Assembly: GCA_964526735.1 (NCBI GenBank)
Contig: CAZGLO010000002.1
Coordinates: 36,116-100,115 of the forward strand
Direction: 5' to 3'
DNA length: 64,000 nt
Origin: JAAUSY01 sp964526735
GTDB lineage: Bacteria > Chloroflexota > Chloroflexia > Chloroflexales > Chloroflexaceae
This document shows positions 9,089 through 18,511 of the stretch, piece after piece. The notes below the pieces were generated by a model, which had not been told where the DNA came from, searched no databases, and saw nothing but the letters and a program-made list of their open reading frames with translations. Within the stretch, counting starts at the first letter, position 1. Each line of letters starts with the position of its first letter. The translations under genes were made by a program, and so were the position numbers.

Positions 9089-9141
9089 ACTAGTAGGAAG
9101 AGACGTATAGAGACGCACTGGTCGCGTTTCTCGTAGCAAAC

Positions 9142-9148
9142 GAAAGGA
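9142..9148 (+). promoter_or_regulatory. Ribosome binding site that points to a non-AUG hflX start
   Basis: GAAAGGA is followed, 3 to 9 bases later and in the hflX frame, by ATC, ATC and ATA but by no ATG, GTG or TTG. The first conventional start is the GTG at 9236, which has no Shine-Dalgarno. The frame is open back to 9137. Confidence 0.6.
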
Positions 9149-9235
9149 TACATCATCATAGACGAGCGAGAACTGTTTTCAGACGAGCCAAAGACAGATA
9201 CTCGGCTTCATGAAACCGCCCCCCCTCGCAAACGT

Positions 9236-10531
9236 GTGTTTTTGGTAGGCGCAGACATTGCGAGCGTGGCAAGCCCGTGGAGCGCCGAAGACTCGTTGCA
9301 AGAGTTGGCCCTTTTGGCCGATACTGCTGGTCTTGATGTCGTGGGAACCCTCTCTCAAAAGCTCTCACACCCCTCCCCCAAGTATTTCATTGGCCCTGGT
9401 AAAGTGCGAGAACTAACCGAACTATGCAGGGAACAGGCGGTTGATATGGTCATTTTTGATGACGAACTGACCGCCTCGCAAACCCGCAACCTCGAACGCG
9501 ATATCGATCTGGCGGTGCTCGATCGGACGGCGCTCATTCTCGACATCTTTGCGCAACATGCCCGGACGCACGAGGGGCGTATCCAGGTGGAGTTGGCTCA
9601 ATATGAGTATCTCCTGCCACGTCTCCGCCGCCAATGGACGCACCTTGAGCGGCAGGCAGGTCAGGGTGGTACTTCTGCTGGCGGAGTGGTTGGTTTGCGG
9701 GGGCCGGGCGAGACACAGCTTGAGATCGACCGCCGTGGCATCGACCGCCGCATCGCGCTGTTGAAGCGGCAGCTTGCTGATGTTCACCGCCATCGTGAGA
9801 TGTACCGCTCACGGCGGCGCAAGAGCGGGGTGCCAGTTGTGGCGCTGGTTGGCTATACCAACGCGGGCAAATCGACGTTGATTAATGCCCTGACTGATGC
9901 GGGGGTGTTGGTACAAGATCAGCTCTTCGCGACGCTTGACCCCACCACGCGCCAAGTGACCCTGCCAGGCGGCCAACATGTCCTGCTCACCGACACGGTC
10001 GGCTTTATCCAGAAGCTGCCAACGCAATTGGTGGCGGCCTTCCGGGCGACGTTGGAGGAGATTAGCGAGGCGGATATCTTGCTGCACGTGCTTGATATCA
10101 CCCACCATAATGTACATCAGCAGGAGCAGACCGTTGATGAGACGCTCCGAGAGCTAGGCGTGGTTGAAAAACCCACGATTAACGTGCTCAACAAGATAGA
10201 TCGGATGGAGGACGTCGATGAAGAGGCAGATGCAGCGTATGTGACCAAGCGGCTTGGGCTGCCGCGTAGCTATGTCGCCATCTCTGCGCAGCGCGGGTGG
10301 GGGCTTGACGCGCTCTGCAAACGCATTGAGGAAACCCTCGCCTTGGGGATGGTCGCCCTTGACGCCACAATCCCCTACCAGCGTAATGACCTCGTCTCGC
10401 TGTGGCACCAGCACGGCGTGGTTGAGCAGCAGAAGTTTGAACCCGAAGGCACCCATATCACTGGCCGCGTGCCGCGCACTCTTATGGTCGAATTTGATGA
10501 ATTTGCCCACAGCGGTCAGCCGCTGTCGTAA
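9236..10531 (+). CDS. hflX: GTPase HflX, ribosome-associated
   Basis: GTPase that binds the 50S subunit and splits stalled or stress-inactivated ribosomes. The N-terminal HflX domain has LVGADI, the signature GKVRELTE and the strong family motif GPGETQLE with a helical linker. The G domain follows with VGYTNAGKS (G1), DTVGFIQ (G3) and NKID (G4). The coordinates use the first conventional start, GTG 9236. The promoter and Shine-Dalgarno suggest that translation really begins about 78-84 bases upstream at an ATC or ATA codon, which would add around 26-28 residues. A rho-independent terminator follows the stop. The assignment is secure and the start is uncertain. Confidence 0.93.
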   Translation: MFLVGADIASVASPWSAEDSLQELALLADTAGLDVVGTLSQKLSHPSPKYFIGPGKVRELTELCREQAVDMVIFDDELTASQTRNLERDIDLAVLDRTALILDIFAQHARTHEGRIQVELAQYEYLLPRLRRQWTHLERQAGQGGTSAGGVVGLRGPGETQLEIDRRGIDRRIALLKRQLADVHRHREMYRSRRRKSGVPVVALVGYTNAGKSTLINALTDAGVLVQDQLFATLDPTTRQVTLPGGQHVLLTDTVGFIQKLPTQLVAAFRATLEEISEADILLHVLDITHHNVHQQEQTVDETLRELGVVEKPTINVLNKIDRMEDVDEEADAAYVTKRLGLPRSYVAISAQRGWGLDALCKRIEETLALGMVALDATIPYQRNDLVSLWHQHGVVEQQKFEPEGTHITGRVPRTLMVEFDEFAHSGQPLS

Positions 10532-10561
10532 GTAACAAGCAACCTCTAGCATAATCCCCCG

Positions 10562-10592
10562 AACCGCACGGGAAGGCGTGCGGTTTCTTCTT
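10562..10592 (+). terminator. Rho-independent terminator after hflX
   Basis: A 9-base perfect stem (AACCGCACG/CGTGCGGTT, 10562-10570 and 10577-10585) with a 6-base loop is followed by TCTTCTT. Confidence 0.8.
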
Positions 10593-10600
10593 GCCCTCCG

Positions 10601-10655
10601 CCACCGTCTAGTCACCGTCTGGCCACCTTCTGGCCAATGTCTGGCCACCATATCT
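10601..10655 (+). repeat. Five degenerate 11-base direct repeats upstream of recN
   Basis: Units begin at 10601, 10612, 10623, 10634 and 10645, each resembling ccaccgtctgg with 1 to 4 changes. The 11-base period is close to one helical turn. A TACAAT (10684-10689) lies just downstream, and a 7-base inverted repeat ATCTGCG/CGCAGAT (10710-10716 and 10738-10744) lies in the recN leader. Confidence 0.6.
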
Positions 10656-10770
10656 AGCCAACATGGTTGTGTGTAGGCTGTGGTACAATGATGGCTCCAA
10701 ACGAGTAGGATCTGCGAGCGGTTTTATACCATATTTGCGCAGATAGGTTGGCCTTCGCGACACCATCACA

Positions 10771-12798
10771 ATGCTGCTTGAACTCACGATCAGTGATTTT
10801 GCCATTATAGACCACCTCCACCTTTCCTGCGGGGCGGGATTTACCGTTTTGACGGGGGAAACAGGTGCGGGGAAGTCGATCATCATCGATGCCTTGGGTA
10901 TTCTCCGGGGCGACAAAGCGTCATCCACGCTCGTACGGGCGGGATGCCGTCATGCGGTCGTTGAGGGGCGTTTCAGCTTGCGAGACACCCCCCACGTCCT
11001 GCCTATCATCCAGCACCACGGCCTATGGGATGGGCAATCTGATACATGCACCCTGATGCGGGAGATCGACGCCAAACGTGGCCGGAGCCGTGCCCGCCTC
11101 AATGGCCACACGGTAAATCTCCGCGTCCTGCGCGATGTAGGCGGGCGGCTGGTTGATATCCATGGGCAGCACCAAGGGGTATCGCTCTTTCAGCCGCGGA
11201 CACACCTCGATATGCTTGACCGCTATGGCGATTTGATGGCATTGCGGGGGCAGGTGCAAGAGTATGTTGCCGAACTACGGCGGCTCAATGAGGAAATTGC
11301 GTCGCTGCAGCAGAGCGAAGAACAGCGACAAGCACGGTGTACCGAATTGCGGCAGTTGGTGGAGGATGTGCAAGAGGCTGACCTCCAACCCGCCGAAGAG
11401 CAGCAGCTCTTGCAGGAGCGGAAGGTATTGCAGCACGCGGCCCGCATTACCGAGTTGGTGGAAGATTCCTACATCCTCCTCTCGGCGGGGAGCGATACCA
11501 GCATAGAAGGCCACTCCCAACAGCCCATCCTCACCGCGATGGATCGGGTGATGGAGCAGCTTGCGGAGCTTGCAAGCGTCGATTCATCGGCCAGCCCGCT
11601 CTCTGAACAGGCGACTGACCTCTATTATCAGGTAGAAGACCTCTCAACCAACCTGCGCACCTACCGCGACACGCTCAATATCGACCCGCACCGCCTTGAC
11701 ACGATTGAGGAGCGGCTGGCGACGATCCGTGCAATCAAGCGCAAATACGCGATTGATGATGTGGATGCGCTGCTTGAGCGTGCCGCCAATGCAGAGACAG
11801 AGCTTTCCCACCTCTCCCGCAGCGACGAACGCATTGCAGAGCTGCAAACCCGCGTAGTGGCCATCAAGGAAACGCTTGGGAAGGTTGCCAGTGACCTTTC
11901 CCGCCGCCGCCACGCCACCAGTGATCGCCTTTCACGGGCGATAGAGGCGGCGATGGGCGAGCTTGCGCTGCCGCATGTACGCTTTAGCGTCTCTTTTGAG
12001 CATACTGAAGACCCACGTGGCGTACCGTACATACTGCCGTCAACACCTGACGACAATTCCCCCCAATCCAATGACAGCTCCAATGACACGAACGACACTC
12101 CCAATGACCCTCCCTCGCCTTCCGAGCGCAGTGCAAAGGGCAAAACCACGGGCAATATAGCGGAGTCGTCAGTGGAGTCGCAGGGGGAGTCGCAGGGGGA
12201 GTCGCCAACAGAAGTGCCCTGCACCTACCACGTCACCCCAACCGGCATTGATCGGGTAGAGTTTCTGCTCTCGCCCAACCCGGGTGAGCCGCTCAAGCCG
12301 CTTGCGCAAATTGCGTCTGGCGGGGAGAGCGCCCGTTTATTGCTTGCCCTCAAGTCGATCCTCTCGCGGGTCGATATGGTGCCAACATTGGTCTTTGATG
12401 AGGTAGATGTGGGCGTTGGGGGGCGGGCGGGCCAGGTGGTTGGCCAAAAACTGTGGATGATGACCGACACGCATCAGGTGATTAACATCACGCATCTGCC
12501 GCAAGTCGCCGCCTTTGCCGATGAGCATTATGCCATCAGGAAAGAGGTGGGGGCATCGGCGGAAGGGGGCGATGTCCGCACGGTCACGCGCCTCCGCCGG
12601 TTGTCGGAGGATGAGCGGGTAGATGAGCTTGCCGCGATGCTTGACGGCACGCCGATAAGCGAGCATAGTCGGGCCAGCGCCCGCGAGATGATGGATCGAT
12701 CCCAGATGATGAAGAGCATGCACCGTCTGCATGTTCCGTTTCTTACCGATGAAGATAGCAGAGAGGAAGCAAGTTTGTGCAACGAGAGACCAAACTAA
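10771..12798 (+). CDS. recN: DNA repair protein RecN
   Basis: SMC-like ATPase that acts at DNA double-strand breaks in recombination repair. Walker A (GETGAGKS) lies near the start in the family context, with a central coiled coil, the ABC signature ASGGESARL and Walker B LVFDEVDVGVGG. An unusual Ser/Asn/Asp/Pro-rich low-complexity insert occupies about residues 423-486, just before the C-terminal ATPase half, and part of it is built from a 12-base duplication (EGQS-like units). This makes the protein (675 residues) about 100 longer than typical RecN. The next gene starts inside its 3' end (22-base overlap), so the two are translationally linked. Confidence 0.95.
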   Translation: MLLELTISDFAIIDHLHLSCGAGFTVLTGETGAGKSIIIDALGILRGDKASSTLVRAGCRHAVVEGRFSLRDTPHVLPIIQHHGLWDGQSDTCTLMREIDAKRGRSRARLNGHTVNLRVLRDVGGRLVDIHGQHQGVSLFQPRTHLDMLDRYGDLMALRGQVQEYVAELRRLNEEIASLQQSEEQRQARCTELRQLVEDVQEADLQPAEEQQLLQERKVLQHAARITELVEDSYILLSAGSDTSIEGHSQQPILTAMDRVMEQLAELASVDSSASPLSEQATDLYYQVEDLSTNLRTYRDTLNIDPHRLDTIEERLATIRAIKRKYAIDDVDALLERAANAETELSHLSRSDERIAELQTRVVAIKETLGKVASDLSRRRHATSDRLSRAIEAAMGELALPHVRFSVSFEHTEDPRGVPYILPSTPDDNSPQSNDSSNDTNDTPNDPPSPSERSAKGKTTGNIAESSVESQGESQGESPTEVPCTYHVTPTGIDRVEFLLSPNPGEPLKPLAQIASGGESARLLLALKSILSRVDMVPTLVFDEVDVGVGGRAGQVVGQKLWMMTDTHQVINITHLPQVAAFADEHYAIRKEVGASAEGGDVRTVTRLRRLSEDERVDELAAMLDGTPISEHSRASAREMMDRSQMMKSMHRLHVPFLTDEDSREEASLCNERPN

Positions 12799-15700
12799 GC
12801 CTATGGTGTGAGCGTATTCTTGAAGCCGGGTGGCTCCTTGCGCTGACCCTCATTCCGATCTATTTCAATTTGCTGTCCGCGCGCCACTTTGAGCCAGACA
12901 AGGCCACCACCTTGCGGGCCATCGTGCTGATTATGGCCGCAGTCGGCATCATACGGGTGTTGGAGCGGTGGAACATGCAGCCACGTATGACGAGTGCGGC
13001 TGCGCAAGCGGCAGAGCCAGACACCATGACCTCATCCAACCCATTATTGGGGTTATGGCGGCGGCTCAATGCGATTCCGCTTGCCGTGCCTGTCCTTATA
13101 TACGTCCTTGTTTTTCTTATCGCGACGGTGACCTCTGTCGTGCCCCGTACCAGCTTTTGGGGGTCATATCAGCGGCTACAAGGGACATACACCAACCTCT
13201 CCTACATCATGCTTGCCGTCATGATGGTCGCGACCATCCGGCGGCGGGAGCAGCTTGAACGGGTGATTAGTATCACGCTCATCACGGGGTTGCTGGTCTC
13301 GTTCTACGGCATTGTGCAGCATAATGGCTTCGATCCATTGCCGTGGCAGGGGGATGTCGTGCGGCGTGTGGCCTCAACCATGGGGAATGCTATCTTCGTG
13401 GCGGCCTACCTGATTATGGTGGTGCCATTTGCGTTTTACCGCATCTTCCACAGCGTCACAGAAGCATCCCGCGCCCCCGAATCAAACAACCCCCTCGCTG
13501 ATATCGGCTGGGCGGTGGTATATACGCTCTTAATTGTTGGGACGATGCTGCTGCTCGTATCGGCCATCACGTTCAGTGCATCTGTGCGGGTGGCAGATTT
13601 CCGGTATTGGTGGGTGTTTCCGGGGGCGATTGTTGTCTCTACCGCATTATGGGTACTGCCCACGCTCGGTCTACAGCATAGAGATCGCCGTCTCCCGATA
13701 TGGCCGGGCACACTATTCCTCGTCTATGTCATCTCCATTCTCACCTTCTTTGGCATTGGCCAGGGAGGCGAAATGCAACAGGTCGATATGTCGGGCGGCG
13801 GTATGGAATGGTGGAAGTGGCTCGCAATGAGCACTATTGGTGTGGTAGGCGCTCACGCTCTTGCGCTCTCCCTGCCGCGCAACGGCCAATCGCGCCCCTC
13901 AGACCTCTCGTGGGCGCTGCAGGGCGTTGGCAACTTTGCCATCCTCATCTCAATGCTGCTGACCATCTTCTACAGCCAAAGCCGTGGCCCGTGGCTTGGG
14001 CTGAGTGCGGCATTGTTTGTCTTCTTTACGCTCTTCCTGTGGCTAGCACGACGCCGCGCCATCCAAGCAAATGCTTCATTCGCGCCCAGCCTCCGCACCG
14101 CCATGTGGGCGTGGATTGGCACATCGGTCATGGGGGTGGCATTCGTCGTGATGTTCAACGTCTCCGACGCGCCCTTCTTCGAGCGGCTGCGCCAAGTCCC
14201 CTATGTTGGGCGGGCCGGAACATTGATGGAGGCAGGCAGCGGGACGGGGTTGGTGCGGAAACTCATCTGGCTTGGCGATGAGCATACGGGCGGGAGTATT
14301 GAGCTTATCACCTCCAACCCCGTGCGGACAGTCGTGGGGTGGGGGCCAGAGAGCATGTTCGTGGCCTTCAACCCCTTCTACCCGCCCTCGCTGGCAAATG
14401 TCGAGTCGCGGAGTGCGTCGCCTGACCGCGCTCACCAGGCCATCCTCGACCAAATGATCACCAAGGGGCTGCTTGGGCTTGTCAGCTATTTCTTTGTCCT
14501 GATCAGTTTTGCGGTGCTGTGTTGGCGGCTGATCATCCACAGTAAGGAGTGGAGGTGGCAAATCCTCTCGATTGCGCTCTTCAGTGGGGTGGCGGGACAT
14601 TTTGTTGAAGGGTTTACGGGTATCCCCATCGTCGCCACACTGATGATGCTGTGGGTGATTATAGCGCTCACGGTGGTGGCGGGCGTGATTACGGGTGAAT
14701 ATACGCTGGGGGCATTGCCAGAACCAAAGCCCGCCCCAGAGCCAGCTGAACAGCCATCGGGGCAAGCAGCAACCACCGACGAATCGCCCGATCAGCCATC
14801 TGACACAGCCGAATCGACCGAATCGACCGAATCGACCGAGTCTCCCGCGTCATCCAAGCCATCCAAGCCATCCAAGCCATCTAAAAAGGCGGGTACTACT
14901 TCAAAGGGGAAGAAAGAACGACACCACAATAGCGACGGCTACACATCCCGTGGCAGTAAGCAGGAGCAGCGAGGGCAATCTACGCAGCCGAAACGCCAGT
15001 CGGCCAGGCCAACGAGGCAGGTCAGTACGGCGGCTCCATCGCGGGGCGCATCAACGTATGGACTGTATGCCCTCATCCTCGTGTTGGCGATTGCCGGGTC
15101 GTGGTGGTTCAATTTTAGTTCGGTCTACGCCGATATGAAGTTCCACGAAGGCGATACCTTTGCGGCGCAGCAGGGCGCAGAAATCTACACGCTCAACAGC
15201 TACCTTGAGGCCATTCGCATCAACCCCACGGAAGATTTCTACTACCTCAATTTGGGGCGAAATCTGATGAGCATCGCCGATAAGAAGCGCGAAGCAAGTG
15301 GGCAAATGGGCCAAGAGGCTGAAGATCCAGAGATGAAAGACCTCTTGCGGCTCAATAACCTCGATGCGACGGCGACATTTGTCCAAAACCAGATGCCAAT
15401 GGAGCTGATGAGCTATGCGGAGGCGGTGTTGGAGCGCGCGCGGGAGCTGAACCCGCTCAACAAAGACCACTACGCCAACCTCGCCCGCCTCAACAACTTT
15501 TGGTTTAACCTGACCAACGACGTTGAGCGGCTTGAGAAGTCGGCATTGTGGTATGAGCGGGCGAATGAGGTGGCCCCCTACGATGTCTCCCTCATCAACG
15601 AGCACGCGAGTATTCGGATGATGCTGGGCAATTTGGCCTCATCGCGGGGCGACACTGAAGCAATGAATGCCCACTTCAACCGGGCACGCGAGCTGTATGA

Positions 15701-16271
15701 AACATCACTCTTCTACGACGAGAACTACGGCGAGGCTGATACCCGCCTGGCAGAGGTCTACCGCCTCTTGGGCGAGCACGAGATGGCCGCCGAGATGGCC
15801 GCGCAAGCCATCCGCCGGTCGCCGCACTCCTTCGACTCGCTGCTGCAGCCGATGGTGCAATCGTTGATTGGCAAGCCCGACCTGCTCCTCATCATCCGCG
15901 ACGCCTATATGGATCAGGCAGAGGCAACGCAGGACGCCGATCTCTACTCTGCCGCGGGGATTATCTCAGTGCGCGCAAGCGACTTGGAGGGCGCGGTGGA
16001 GGCCTATGAGCAGGCGGTTGAGATTGCGCCGGAGAGCGTTGAAAATAACCGCAACTACACCATCGTGCTGAGCGATACCCGGCGGTATGAACAAGCAATC
16101 GACGCCGCTCAAGCGACGATAGAGCTGATGCAAGAGACGGGCCAGGAAGATGCAGAGATCCAGCAATTCCGGTGGGTGCTTTCGCAGGTCGAAAGGCAGA
16201 AGGAACGGCAAGAAACTCCTGCAACGTCGGAGATCGAATCGTGGTTTGAGGGGCGTTTCGGCGGTGAGTAG
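12777..16271 (+). CDS. O-antigen ligase-like polytopic membrane protein with C-terminal TPR domain
   Basis: Starts at GTG 12777, inside the end of recN. The first ~640 residues have about a dozen transmembrane helices. A Wzy_C/O-antigen-ligase signature lies around SQSRGPWLGLS and the loop with VGWGPESM and DRAHQAILDQ. A charged, Ser/Thr/Lys/Pro-rich linker (about residues 644-757) follows, encoded in part by 9-base tandem repeats (14811-14837 and following). Then comes another transmembrane helix (LYALILVLAIAGSWWF) and a TPR-rich C-terminus (about 780-1130). The family joins or polymerises lipid-linked glycans at the outer face of the membrane. The downstream transferases (16330-19326) agree with a polysaccharide role. 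The substrate is unknown. Confidence 0.85.
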   Translation: MQRETKLSLWCERILEAGWLLALTLIPIYFNLLSARHFEPDKATTLRAIVLIMAAVGIIRVLERWNMQPRMTSAAAQAAEPDTMTSSNPLLGLWRRLNAIPLAVPVLIYVLVFLIATVTSVVPRTSFWGSYQRLQGTYTNLSYIMLAVMMVATIRRREQLERVISITLITGLLVSFYGIVQHNGFDPLPWQGDVVRRVASTMGNAIFVAAYLIMVVPFAFYRIFHSVTEASRAPESNNPLADIGWAVVYTLLIVGTMLLLVSAITFSASVRVADFRYWWVFPGAIVVSTALWVLPTLGLQHRDRRLPIWPGTLFLVYVISILTFFGIGQGGEMQQVDMSGGGMEWWKWLAMSTIGVVGAHALALSLPRNGQSRPSDLSWALQGVGNFAILISMLLTIFYSQSRGPWLGLSAALFVFFTLFLWLARRRAIQANASFAPSLRTAMWAWIGTSVMGVAFVVMFNVSDAPFFERLRQVPYVGRAGTLMEAGSGTGLVRKLIWLGDEHTGGSIELITSNPVRTVVGWGPESMFVAFNPFYPPSLANVESRSASPDRAHQAILDQMITKGLLGLVSYFFVLISFAVLCWRLIIHSKEWRWQILSIALFSGVAGHFVEGFTGIPIVATLMMLWVIIALTVVAGVITGEYTLGALPEPKPAPEPAEQPSGQAATTDESPDQPSDTAESTESTESTESPASSKPSKPSKPSKKAGTTSKGKKERHHNSDGYTSRGSKQEQRGQSTQPKRQSARPTRQVSTAAPSRGASTYGLYALILVLAIAGSWWFNFSSVYADMKFHEGDTFAAQQGAEIYTLNSYLEAIRINPTEDFYYLNLGRNLMSIADKKREASGQMGQEAEDPEMKDLLRLNNLDATATFVQNQMPMELMSYAEAVLERARELNPLNKDHYANLARLNNFWFNLTNDVERLEKSALWYERANEVAPYDVSLINEHASIRMMLGNLASSRGDTEAMNAHFNRARELYETSLFYDENYGEADTRLAEVYRLLGEHEMAAEMAAQAIRRSPHSFDSLLQPMVQSLIGKPDLLLIIRDAYMDQAEATQDADLYSAAGIISVRASDLEGAVEAYEQAVEIAPESVENNRNYTIVLSDTRRYEQAIDAAQATIELMQETGQEDAEIQQFRWVLSQVERQKERQETPATSEIESWFEGRFGGE
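14811..14837 (+). repeat. 9-base tandem repeat encoding ESTEST linker
   Basis: Three perfect copies of gaatcgacc at 14811, 14820 and 14829 are followed by a diverged fourth and then by repeats of tccaagcca (about 14851-14880) that encode SKP units. Together they build the low-complexity linker of the ligase/TPR protein. Confidence 0.85.
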
Positions 16272-16329
16272 CATTTGCAGCGCTCCCTGAACATGATGTA
16301 AAGGGCGTAGAGACCTACTAGATACCTAT

Positions 16330-17370
16330 ATGATCCACACATCGCTCATTCTCATCACGGCGTTGGTCTTTTCCATCGTCGTGACCCCTTTGGCACGGCA
16401 CGCGGCCTTCCGAACGGGGATCGTCTCTGTTCCCCGTTCCCGCGACGTGCATATTGCGCCGGTGCCGCTGCTGGGGGGGATAGCTATTTACCTGGCTTTC
16501 TTTGTCGCCTTCCTGGCGATAGATAGCCGTGATCACCTGCGTGAAGCGATGAGTATTCTCTTAGGGGCAACGCTCATCGCCATCGTTGGGCTGATTGATG
16601 ACCGATGGGGGTTGAGTGCGGCGCTCAAAATGATGGGGCAGCTCCTTGCGGCAGCGATCTTGCTGCTTGGGGGGGTGCAAGTGCAGCTATTCCACATCCC
16701 CGCCATCGATTGGGCGATCACCGTTGTGTGGGTCATTGGGATCACGAATGCAATCAACTTCCTCGACAATATGGACGGCCTATCGGGGGGCATTGCGACC
16801 ATCGCCTCTGCCTTCTTCCTGCTCTTGGCGGCGATGAACGAACCGCGGCAGGTGTTGGTGGGGGCGATGGCAGCGGCGTTGATGGGCGCGTGTGTGGGTT
16901 TTCTACGCTACAACTTCAGCTCGTCGAAAATCTTTATGGGAGATGCCGGGAGCCTGTTTATCGGCTTTATTCTCGCCTCCATCGCCATCAAGCTGCGGTT
17001 TTTGTCGAATATTCCCATCGTCACGTGGATGATACCCGTGTGTATTCTTGGCGTGCCTATTTTCGATACGACCTTGGTGGTGGTATCACGCTTACGTCGT
17101 GGGGTCAACCCGCTCACGACGGCAGGAAAAGACCACATCTCGCACCGGCTTGTGGCGCTTGGTCTCACCAAACGTGAGGCGGTCTTGACGTGCTATTTGC
17201 TTGCTGGCGGGTGCGGGATGGTGGGGACATATCTTTCGCAGGCCCGCCCAGAAGAGGCGTATGTGGTCGTGGGCGCGGCGGTTGCGATGGTCGTTTCTGG
17301 GGTCGTATGGCTTGAACGTGTATGCCCCAACGGGGTAGCCCGCAAGAAAAAGGAGAATGATACAGTATGA
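16330..17370 (+). CDS. Polyprenyl-phosphate sugar-1-phosphate transferase (WecA/TagO/MraY family)
   Basis: Integral membrane enzyme that transfers a UDP-sugar phosphate (often GlcNAc-1-P) to undecaprenyl phosphate, the first lipid-linked step of a wall polymer. It has about ten hydrophobic helices. The catalytic loops are visible as LIDDRWGLS, NFLDNMDGLSGG and FMGDAGSLFIGF, with the terminal KDHISHRLVALG typical of the WecA/TagO branch rather than true MraY. Its ATG-TGA end overlaps the next gene by 4 bases. The two downstream TagA-type transferases would add the second sugar. Confidence 0.9.
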   Translation: MIHTSLILITALVFSIVVTPLARHAAFRTGIVSVPRSRDVHIAPVPLLGGIAIYLAFFVAFLAIDSRDHLREAMSILLGATLIAIVGLIDDRWGLSAALKMMGQLLAAAILLLGGVQVQLFHIPAIDWAITVVWVIGITNAINFLDNMDGLSGGIATIASAFFLLLAAMNEPRQVLVGAMAAALMGACVGFLRYNFSSSKIFMGDAGSLFIGFILASIAIKLRFLSNIPIVTWMIPVCILGVPIFDTTLVVVSRLRRGVNPLTTAGKDHISHRLVALGLTKREAVLTCYLLAGGCGMVGTYLSQARPEEAYVVVGAAVAMVVSGVVWLERVCPNGVARKKKENDTV

Positions 17371-17708
17371 TGCTAGTTGTCACAACGCCCAACATTGAAG
17401 GCAGAGCCATCGTTCGGTACTTTGGGTTGGTGACAGGAGAAGCAATTCTCGGTACGAAGATGCTCAAAGATCTCTTTGCTGGCTTGCGCGATGTCAGTGG
17501 GCGGATGCCAAGCTACGAACGGGAGCTTCGGCGGGCAAAAGATATCGCGATTGAAGAGATGAAAGAGCAAGCCCGCGCAATGGGCGGCAATGCGGTGGTT
17601 GGGGTGACGTTGGGCTATGAGACCGTCGGGCCAAGCGGGGGCGTGGTGCTGGTCAGCGCGAGCGGCACGGCCGTCTTCTGCCTGGACGAGGAAGATATGG
17701 GTTCGTAA
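17367..17708 (+). CDS. YbjQ/UPF0145 family protein
   Basis: Small soluble protein of 113 residues matching the YbjQ (DUF74) family. It opens with VTTPNIEGRAIVRYFGLVTG and has the conserved block QARAMGGNAVVGV, ending with a beta-strand-rich tail. The family forms oligomeric beta rings and its role is not established; heavy-metal binding is only an annotation tradition. The start overlaps the preceding gene (ATGA) and the stop overlaps the next start (TAATG), so it is embedded in the polysaccharide operon. Confidence 0.85.
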   Translation: MMLVVTTPNIEGRAIVRYFGLVTGEAILGTKMLKDLFAGLRDVSGRMPSYERELRRAKDIAIEEMKEQARAMGGNAVVGVTLGYETVGPSGGVVLVSASGTAVFCLDEEDMGS

Positions 17709-18511
17709 TGGGTCATTGTCAGGAAGATTGTCCGACCGACTTGCAAAAAACGCTCCCCAGTGTCAAGATTTTGGGGGTGCGGGTTCACTCGTTGACGGTT
17801 GATGACCTCCACCGTCGGATTATTGCGTGCGTCAAGCAGAAACGCCACGTCTTGGTGCTCAACGTCAACGCCCATGGCCTCAACCTGGCCTACCGCGTGC
17901 CGTGGCTGCGCGATTGCCTCAACCGAGCGGAGATTGTCTTTGCCGACGGGGTGGGGATTATCCTCGCCGCGCGGCTGTGGGGGTGCCGTATTCCTGCCCG
18001 CATCACCTATGCCGACTGGACGTGGCAATTGGCTCAGATGTGCGCCGACAATGACCTTTCCCTCTTCCTGCTTGGGGCCAAGCCGGGGACGGCAGAGCAG
18101 GCGGCAGCGCATCTCCAGGAATGCTATCCCAAATTGCGCATCGCGGGGATACACCACGGCTATTTTGACAAGACCGCTGGACATCCCGATAATGAAGCGG
18201 TCGTTCAAGCTATCAATGCCGCCAAGCCAGATATTCTTCTCGTTGGCTTTGGGATGCCGCTGCAAGAGCAGTGGTTGTTGGAGAATTGGGAGAAGGTGGA
18301 TGCACGGGTCGCGTTGACGGGCGGGGCCGTCTTCGATTACGTCTCAGGTCGATTGCAGCGCGGGCCGCGGTGGATGACCGACCACGGGCTTGAATGGCTT
18401 GCCCGGCTGTTGATAGAGCCTCATCGGCTGTGGCGGCGCTACGTGCTTGGTAATCCTCTTTTCCTGTGGCGGGTGATACGAGAGCGATTTGGCTTGACAC
18501 GGCCACGATGA
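17708..18511 (+). CDS. WecB/TagA/CpsF family glycosyltransferase, first copy
   Basis: GT26-type transferase that adds a ManNAc-like sugar to a lipid-linked GlcNAc in wall teichoic acid, enterobacterial common antigen or capsule synthesis. The family motifs VKILGVRVHSLTV, FADGVGIILAAR, ITYADWTW, LLGAKPGTAEQAA, HHGYFDK and LVGFGMPLQEQW are all visible. The 267-residue length is normal. It shares a one-base TAATG overlap with the YbjQ gene and an ATGA overlap with the second copy. It is closely related to its neighbour at 18508, with near-identical DNA stretches at the 3' part, so a tandem duplication is likely. Confidence 0.92.
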   Translation: MGHCQEDCPTDLQKTLPSVKILGVRVHSLTVDDLHRRIIACVKQKRHVLVLNVNAHGLNLAYRVPWLRDCLNRAEIVFADGVGIILAARLWGCRIPARITYADWTWQLAQMCADNDLSLFLLGAKPGTAEQAAAHLQECYPKLRIAGIHHGYFDKTAGHPDNEAVVQAINAAKPDILLVGFGMPLQEQWLLENWEKVDARVALTGGAVFDYVSGRLQRGPRWMTDHGLEWLARLLIEPHRLWRRYVLGNPLFLWRVIRERFGLTRPR

